Source: Anaerolineales bacterium UBA6131
GTDB taxonomy: Bacteria; Chloroflexota; Anaerolineae; UBA2200
NCBI GenBank assembly: GCA_002435875.1
Contig: DIVN01000115.1
Coordinates: 432-10,753 of the forward strand
Direction: 5' to 3'
DNA: 10,322 nt
This document shows positions 6,007 through 10,322 of this stretch, piece by piece; within the stretch, counting starts at the first letter, position 1; every line of letters starts with the position of its first letter. The notes beneath the pieces were generated by a model that did no database searches, had not been told where the DNA came from, and worked only from the letters and a program-made list of their open reading frames with translations. Both the position numbers and the translations under genes were made by a program.

Positions 6007-7215
6007 ATGTTGGACTACAGTGCGATCACTCCTTTGTTGAGTGATGATTCACCGCTAGATGCCAAGGCACGTGCGGTGCTGGAGAAGGCCGTAGAGGTCA
6101 GGCGCCGGACAGAGACGGGAGCAGTCTCGAACTGGGTGCGGCCAGATACCAAGTTTGACTCGCCGGCCGGGCAGATGCTGCAGAAGACGACCTGGGATGA
6201 GATGCAAGGGCAGCCTCAAGCCATTGTGGAGACGCTCGAGAAAGAAGGCAAGGCGATCGGTGAGATTGCTGCTGCCCTCGCCAAGCGGCCTCTGGAGCGC
6301 ATCTATGTCGTCGGTTGTGGCGACTCATGGTACTCGGCCCTTGGCGTGCGCTCGTTCTACGAAGAGCTTCTGGGTGTCCCTTGTGAGGCGCTGCAGTCAC
6401 TCGATTTTGCCTACTATTATTACAAGATGGCCAATGAGCGGTCGCTGATGCTTGCGTTGAGCTCTACCGGCGGCACAGCACGCACCGTCGAAGCCATGCT
6501 CATGGCGCAGGCCCGAGGAGCAGCAGCTGTGGCGGTGACCAATACGCCGCTATCGTTGATGACGCAAGCCGCAGACCATACGCTGATGATCCATGCACGC
6601 CGTGGCGGTTGGCCAACTCAGGCGAGCACGGCCACGATGGCCGCCCTGGACCAGTTGGCGATTGAGATAGCGCGACAGCGAGGCGGTTCGTCATCTGCCC
6701 TCGATAAGCTGGAGAAAGCCCTGCATGGCACACCCGAGCAGGTAGCTGCTGTGCTCAAGAATGAGAATGATAAAGCGCAGGACGCTGCTGTACGAGCGTG
6801 GGAACGCCAGGTCTATCTGTTCGCTGGTGGCGGGCCGGCATACGCTTGTGCCATGTTCGGGGCGGCCAAGATCAAAGAAATGACCCCCAGTCTGGCTTAC
6901 GCTTTGCCCCAAGAGGAAGTCCACCACTTTGACTCACTAAAGCCAGGTAACCCCGTGTTTGTGATCGCGCCGAAGGGTTGGAGCGTACCTCGAGCGACGA
7001 ATACCGCGGAACGTGGAAAACGCAATGGCGGCCAGGTCTATGGGGTGGTGACTGCAGGCGGGAGCCCCTTGCTGCCGCACCTGGACCTTGCTTTTGAGCT
7101 GCCAGCGATGGAAGAGTCGTTGGTGCCAATCGTGTACACTGCGCCTGTGCAGATGTTCGCCTACCACTCTGGGATTACCAAGCTGCGGCAGGCCGGTGCA
7201 GACCGTAAGGACTAA
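6007..7215 (+). CDS. SIS-domain phosphosugar isomerase/deglycase, type A (second complete copy)
   Basis: Complete 402-residue paralog of the protein at 3598. ATG 6007 follows AGAAGGGA (5992-5999) at 7 bases. The same parts recur: PLLSDDSPL at the N-terminus, TWDEMQGQPQAI, the loop GCGDSW (103-108), YYYY, SSTGGTARTVEAM (from S152), WPTQAST, and the second SIS half with K288, E291 and Glu-Glu-Val-His-His (H306, H307). H307 is 16 residues after E291, the GlmS E488-H504 spacing; the linker is one residue shorter than in the 3598 protein, so here the second His takes that place. The N-terminus is longer (a VRRRTETGAVSNWVRPD stretch) and a short RQAGADRKD tail is added. It is the last gene of the sugar array and is followed by a strong palindrome. 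It may serve K3, its upstream neighbour. Exact reaction (isomerase, deaminase or deglycase) is not decidable here. Confidence 0.9.
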   Translation: MLDYSAITPLLSDDSPLDAKARAVLEKAVEVRRRTETGAVSNWVRPDTKFDSPAGQMLQKTTWDEMQGQPQAIVETLEKEGKAIGEIAAALAKRPLERIYVVGCGDSWYSALGVRSFYEELLGVPCEALQSLDFAYYYYKMANERSLMLALSSTGGTARTVEAMLMAQARGAAAVAVTNTPLSLMTQAADHTLMIHARRGGWPTQASTATMAALDQLAIEIARQRGGSSSALDKLEKALHGTPEQVAAVLKNENDKAQDAAVRAWERQVYLFAGGGPAYACAMFGAAKIKEMTPSLAYALPQEEVHHFDSLKPGNPVFVIAPKGWSVPRATNTAERGKRNGGQVYGVVTAGGSPLLPHLDLAFELPAMEESLVPIVYTAPVQMFAYHSGITKLRQAGADRKD

Positions 7216-7223
7216 CTGCGCGA

Positions 7224-7261
7224 CGGTGGGGGGCGGCCGCCCCCCACCGGTCTGGTAGACC
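7224..7261 (+). terminator. Perfect GC-rich palindrome, probable terminator of the sugar array
   Basis: Bases 7224-7249 are perfectly self-complementary: the half-site CGGTGGGGGGCGG is followed by its exact reverse complement. RNA would give an 11-bp GC stem with a GGCC tetraloop, only 8 bases after the SIS stop codon. A second small hairpin, GGTCT-GGT-AGACC (7249-7261), abuts it. The U-tract of a classical intrinsic terminator is missing. The position between two unrelated operons and the stem strength make termination the best reading; being symmetric, it would fold from either strand. Confidence 0.6.
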
Positions 7262-7275
7262 TTGGTGACGATACT

Positions 7276-7280
7276 GGAGG
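7276..7280 (+). promoter_or_regulatory. Ribosome binding site selecting the GTG start of the ABC ATPase
   Basis: GGAGG lies 5 bases before GTG 7286-7288, which is in the ATPase frame. The upstream in-frame TTG/GTG at 7262-7267 has no such site and overlaps the small hairpin. The ATG at 7298 is 17 bases from GGAGG, too far. GTG 7286 is therefore the preferred start. Confidence 0.6.
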
Positions 7281-7285
7281 AAGCA

Positions 7286-8299
7286 GTGAGCGATTCTATG
7301 ACCGGTGTCGAAGGCGCGAACGTGGCACCGGTTCGTACGCACGACCTGACCAAGGAATATGACGGCCGTGTCACGGTCAACAGAGTGAACCTTACCGTAC
7401 GCCCCGGGGAGATCTATGGCTTTCTTGGGCCTAATGGCGCAGGCAAGACCACAACCATCCGCATGCTTCTGGGACTCTTGCGGCCCACAGCCGGACGGGT
7501 GGAATTGTTTGGTCAGGACCTTGATCAAGCGGGCCCGGAGCTCCGCGAACGCATCGGAGTTATGGGAGAACACGCGTACCTGTACGATGACATGACGGCA
7601 CTCGAGTATCTCGACTTTTTCGCACGCTTCTACCGTGTTCCTGAGCGCGCGAGTCGTTGTCGAGAGCTTCTGGAGCGTCTGGACCTTGGGCCTTTCGCTG
7701 ACCTGCGTGCGCGCGACTTTTCGCAGGGTATGCAGCGGAAGCTCAGCCTGGCGCGCGCAGTCCTTCACGACCCCGCTTTGCTGATTCTGGACGAGCCGGT
7801 CTCGGGTCTCGACCCCTACGGAATCGTGCAGGTGCGCGAGCTGCTCGATGAGCGGCGTGCTGCAGGCTGCGCTGTCTTTGTCTCTTCGCACATCCTGTCT
7901 GAGGTCGAGCGCACCGCAGATCGGGTGGGGGTGATTCACCGCGGCAGGTTGCTGCTCGAAGACAGCGTAGATCGCGTGGTTGGCAAGCTGACCACCGGCC
8001 TCGAGGTTGCACTGGAGCTTGAGACTGCTGTGCCAGGGCTGACTTTGGACTTGGGGCAATTACCGGGCGTGCGCATCACCCGAGATGAAGGGCGCGTCAT
8101 TGTTCTGCATCTTGATGCTGAGCCTACGCGCTCTACAGTCTCGCAGTGCGTAACTCGAGCTGGAGGCGTGGTGGTAGGAATGACAGTACGGCGCGCCACG
8201 CTAGAGGAGGCGTTTATCCAATTGACAGAGGGTAAGCTGGAACAGGCTGGTCTGGTTGGTGGTCAGGATGCTAAAGCGAGGGCCTCACATGAGCAATAA
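7286..8299 (+). CDS. ABC-2 type transporter ATP-binding protein
   Basis: A 337-residue ATPase subunit (GTG start) that powers the permease encoded next to it at the inner face of the membrane. Motifs: Walker A GPNGAGKTT (48-56), a Q-loop region GVMGEHAYLYDDMT with Glu where Gln is usual, signature FSQGM (145-149, a common variant of LSGGQ in this subfamily), Walker B LLILDEP (165-171) with catalytic E170, and switch H202 in SSHILSEVER. About 100 residues follow the nucleotide-binding domain and end in ATLEEAFIQLTEGK, typical of drug-, lipid- or polysaccharide-exporting ABC-2 ATPases. Such proteins are often annotated as multidrug or Nod-factor-type exporters, but the cargo cannot be read here. 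Its end overlaps the permease start by 11 bases, implying translational coupling. It is separated from the sugar array by the palindrome at 7224. Confidence 0.93.
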   Translation: MSDSMTGVEGANVAPVRTHDLTKEYDGRVTVNRVNLTVRPGEIYGFLGPNGAGKTTTIRMLLGLLRPTAGRVELFGQDLDQAGPELRERIGVMGEHAYLYDDMTALEYLDFFARFYRVPERASRCRELLERLDLGPFADLRARDFSQGMQRKLSLARAVLHDPALLILDEPVSGLDPYGIVQVRELLDERRAAGCAVFVSSHILSEVERTADRVGVIHRGRLLLEDSVDRVVGKLTTGLEVALELETAVPGLTLDLGQLPGVRITRDEGRVIVLHLDAEPTRSTVSQCVTRAGGVVVGMTVRRATLEEAFIQLTEGKLEQAGLVGGQDAKARASHEQ

Positions 8300-9122
8300 C
8301 CTGCGTGTGAGATGGCATGCTGTCGGTCTCATATGTGCCCAAGGGGTCCAAGGTGCACTGATGAGCCCAGGAGCGTATGTGACTCTGTCCGTGGGACTGG
8401 CGATAACCGCTCTGGTGTTGCGCAATACACTTCGTACGGTTCGCACAGGATATTTGAGCGTGATCTCCGATCCCTTCCTGACGCCCTTTCTGGCCATGTG
8501 CCTCTTGGGGGCGCTGTACGTGGCCCTATCAGCTGCTCTTTCCGTTGGACGCGAGAGAGAGATGGGCACTCTGGAGACACTCTTCTATGGTCCCATCGGC
8601 CACCTCGACTACTTGGTAGGCAAATTTGTGGCCCACTGGCTTGTCTTCCTCGCCATGCTCGTGGCGTTTTCCGCTGGATGTATTGCCCTATCCGCCATGA
8701 CCCACTTGAGAATATCTACCGCAATTGGGGGTATCGTCGGACTCGCCTCGGTTGTCGCCCTGGCCTTTATTGGTTTGGGCCTTGTTGCCGCTACGGTGAT
8801 GAGGTCAATGCGCGGCTCGCTTCTTCTTTTTATGGGGCTGGTCTCGGCAATCGTGGTCGTTGCGGGGGCAAGCTATATCTTGAACGCCGTAGTGGCCGGT
8901 CGCGAGTTGCTAGGACTCATACCCTTGAGGGATGCGGTGTACCTGCTGAATCGCTTTGTTACCTGGCTTTCTCCCGTGTCGTACCTGTTGAACGGCACCG
9001 ACGCTGCAGTGCGGCTGAACTGGGCAGAGTGGGGACGCTACGCGATTGGCTCGTTGGCCTATGGGCTGGTGGCTCTCGGACTGGCCACTTCCTCGTTGCG
9101 CCGCAATGGAGTGATGCGATGA
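8289..9122 (+). CDS. ABC-2 type transporter permease
   Basis: A 277-residue membrane protein. I chose ATG 8289 (MSNNLRVRW) because AGCGAGG lies just upstream (8276-8282) and the overlap with the ATPase is then short; the frame remains open to an earlier start at 8256. Hydrophobic segments lie near residues 26-45, 62-86, 113-137, 141-165, 172-195 and 250-268, giving about six membrane spans. After the second span comes GREREMGTLETLFYGP (87-102), the cytoplasmic coupling motif typical of ABC-2 permeases (charged ExE then GTLE). A weakly hydrophobic loop with two conserved-looking Pro residues precedes the last span. It most likely dimerises, or pairs with a second permease that could be encoded downstream, and exports an unknown substrate. 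Its stop overlaps the next start as ATGA. Confidence 0.9.
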   Translation: MSNNLRVRWHAVGLICAQGVQGALMSPGAYVTLSVGLAITALVLRNTLRTVRTGYLSVISDPFLTPFLAMCLLGALYVALSAALSVGREREMGTLETLFYGPIGHLDYLVGKFVAHWLVFLAMLVAFSAGCIALSAMTHLRISTAIGGIVGLASVVALAFIGLGLVAATVMRSMRGSLLLFMGLVSAIVVVAGASYILNAVVAGRELLGLIPLRDAVYLLNRFVTWLSPVSYLLNGTDAAVRLNWAEWGRYAIGSLAYGLVALGLATSSLRRNGVMR

Positions 9123-10322
9123 AGACCGCTGCCAAGTTGCTTCTGGCTATTCTCATACTGAGCATGGGGGCTGGCTCTGTTCCGGCGCAAGCACAGGGGC
9201 CCACCAAGACCGAAGAGTTCGCCTGGGCGCTCACTGCCTTCAACGGTCAGTGGTATCAGGGTGTTTTCTGCCCTGCCGAGGTACCTACGATTTATGTACT
9301 GGCGGACGAGACACATGTCCTCACTGGCCGACTCACCCTCGTCTACTACTGGCCGATCGACCGCGAGTACAAAGCAGACTGGGCCAACCTCAATGAGGAG
9401 ATCGACGGCACCCTGGAGATCGCCGACCTGAACGGCAGAGTCATCCAAGAGGTGCCGCGGGACCATTTCCTGCCGACCAATCCCGACCGCAACCTCAACT
9501 ACAACACCGAGCTGTACGTGGGGCAGGCTGCACTGGATGTCTATCAGAAGTATGAGCAAGACCGCGACGCGCACATGGCAGAGCGCGCCGAGTATGATCG
9601 CCTATACAAGGAATACCTGCGGGCGCTGGCGGCCAACCCCAACAGCCCTGACATCGTGGCCCCCGAAGAACTGCCGCTCTTTGATCAGGCCCTTGCTCCA
9701 CCAGGCCGAGGCTTTGCGTTCAGCTTGTCTGCAGGCACCTATCGCATCGCCTTAATCGATGCGCAAGATAGGATCATCTTGGGCTCACAGGCCACGTTGA
9801 TCAGTGTTGCCCCGCGTCGCGAAGGGGCTGGTTACACAGTGATTCCCGAGTCAAAATGGACAATCACCGAGTCCTCAAACGAGAGTCGCGATGTGGTGTA
9901 CTACACAGCAGCGGGTACCACAGTCTATCTTCAAGCAGCGCGTACGCGCGAGTACAACATGCGAGAATACACGAGGACGACGCAACCCCAAGAAACCACC
10001 TCGTCGCCCAATCAGTGGTTCTGGATTCAGACGGAAGAGCTGCAGGACGTAGAGCTTCAGATCTGGTCGGGCACGCAGCTTGTTCGCCAATCTCCGCTTG
10101 GCTACTTTGTGGTGAAGCAACTGCCCGGCTCTGCGCTGGGATACACTGTGGTTCCGTTCAATCCAGATGAAGACGATACACCCACCTTTGCTGGATTCGA
10201 CGTGGTCGCTGGGCCGCAGACTCCAGGCTATCGGGTTCGCCTCGTGACACCCGATGGAGAAGTGGTGCCAACGAGCGAGCGATCTCTTGTGCGCGTGGTC
10301 GATGAGCTGCCGGTGCTTGTCT
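9119..10322 (+). CDS. Secreted protein of unknown function (5' part, runs off the window)
   Basis: The frame from ATG 9119 is open without a stop to the window end (401 codons seen). The ATG overlaps the permease stop (ATGA), so translation is probably coupled. The N-terminus is a clear signal peptide: MKTAAK, a hydrophobic core of Leu/Ile/Ala, then VPAQA-QG, with likely signal peptidase I cleavage after residue 25. No lipobox cysteine is visible. The mature part begins EEFAWALTAFNGQWYQGVFC and is rich in aromatic, Val and Thr residues with alternating hydrophobics, suggesting beta-sheet domains. A charged, probably helical stretch (about residues 139-180, YQKYEQDRDAHMAERAEYDRLYKEYLRAL) lies in the middle. 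Aromatic strands such as NQWFWIQTEELQDVELQIW follow, then sequence that could be Ig-like (VVAGPQTPGYRVRLVTPDGEVVP). I do not recognise the family. Context suggests an envelope partner or cargo-handling factor of the ABC exporter. Confidence 0.8.
   Translation, partial: MKTAAKLLLAILILSMGAGSVPAQAQGPTKTEEFAWALTAFNGQWYQGVFCPAEVPTIYVLADETHVLTGRLTLVYYWPIDREYKADWANLNEEIDGTLEIADLNGRVIQEVPRDHFLPTNPDRNLNYNTELYVGQAALDVYQKYEQDRDAHMAERAEYDRLYKEYLRALAANPNSPDIVAPEELPLFDQALAPPGRGFAFSLSAGTYRIALIDAQDRIILGSQATLISVAPRREGAGYTVIPESKWTITESSNESRDVVYYTAAGTTVYLQAARTREYNMREYTRTTQPQETTSSPNQWFWIQTEELQDVELQIWSGTQLVRQSPLGYFVVKQLPGSALGYTVVPFNPDEDDTPTFAGFDVVAGPQTPGYRVRLVTPDGEVVPTSERSLVRVVDELPVLV

Noticed and set aside
1..7215. 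Mobile element or phage origin for the repeated genes
   Set aside because: No transposase, integrase, terminal repeats or abrupt composition change was seen; tandem duplication of metabolic genes explains the pattern.
7249..7285. GATACT (7269-7274) as a -10 box for the ABC operon
   Set aside because: No -35-like hexamer at suitable distance; upstream bases belong to the palindrome.
7718..7732. FSQGM in place of the LSGGQ signature as a sign of an inactive ATPase
   Set aside because: Degenerate signatures of this type are common in active ABC-2 ATPases, and Walker A, Walker B and the switch His are intact.
7175..8059. 294-residue open frame on the minus strand
   Set aside because: It covers the palindrome and lies opposite the ABC ATPase with its Walker motifs; a shadow frame.

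Overview
The window is about 58-60% GC by eye, densely coded, and every supportable gene lies on the + strand. I read ten features as bacterial genes, two of them cut by the window edges. No rRNA, tRNA, CRISPR array, transposase or integrase was seen. No gene-free stretch exceeds about 135 bases. The organism cannot be fixed from this sequence. The GC content, the ABC-2 exporter operon and the sugar kinase/SIS cluster would fit an environmental bacterium such as a member of the Chloroflexota, but that is a low-confidence guess.

Bases 1-7215 hold an array of only two protein families, each present several times. These are PfkB/ribokinase-family sugar kinases (three copies: K1 at 350, K2 at 1366, K3 at 4908) and SIS-domain phosphosugar enzymes (four copies: a 3' fragment at 1, type B at 2392, type A at 3598, type A at 6007). 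The order is A(partial)-K1-K2-B-A-K3-A. The first five genes are 38-49 bases apart, each with a Shine-Dalgarno-like site, and read as one transcript. K3 and the last SIS gene follow gaps of 134 and 124 bases that contain hairpins. All the complete SIS proteins keep a Lys-x-x-Glu ... His pattern whose spacing matches the sugar-isomerase site of GlmS (K485, E488, H504). Pairing a PfkB kinase with an SIS isomerase or deglycase is the logic of fructoselysine (FrlD/FrlB) and amino-sugar catabolism. I therefore infer phosphorylation of a sugar or sugar-amine conjugate by the kinases, followed by isomerisation, deamination or deglycation by the SIS enzymes. The substrates are unknown. No sugar importer or regulator lies inside the window, and the array evidently continues upstream.

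A perfect 26-base GC-rich palindrome at 7224-7249 separates this array from a second operon. That operon encodes an ABC-2 type ATPase (GTG start at 7286), its membrane permease (ATG at 8289, overlapping the ATPase by 11 bases) and a secreted protein of unknown function. The secreted protein starts at 9119, overlaps the permease stop as ATGA, and runs off the right edge. Start/stop overlaps indicate translational coupling of these three genes. Nothing in the sequence links the exporter to the sugar array except proximity.
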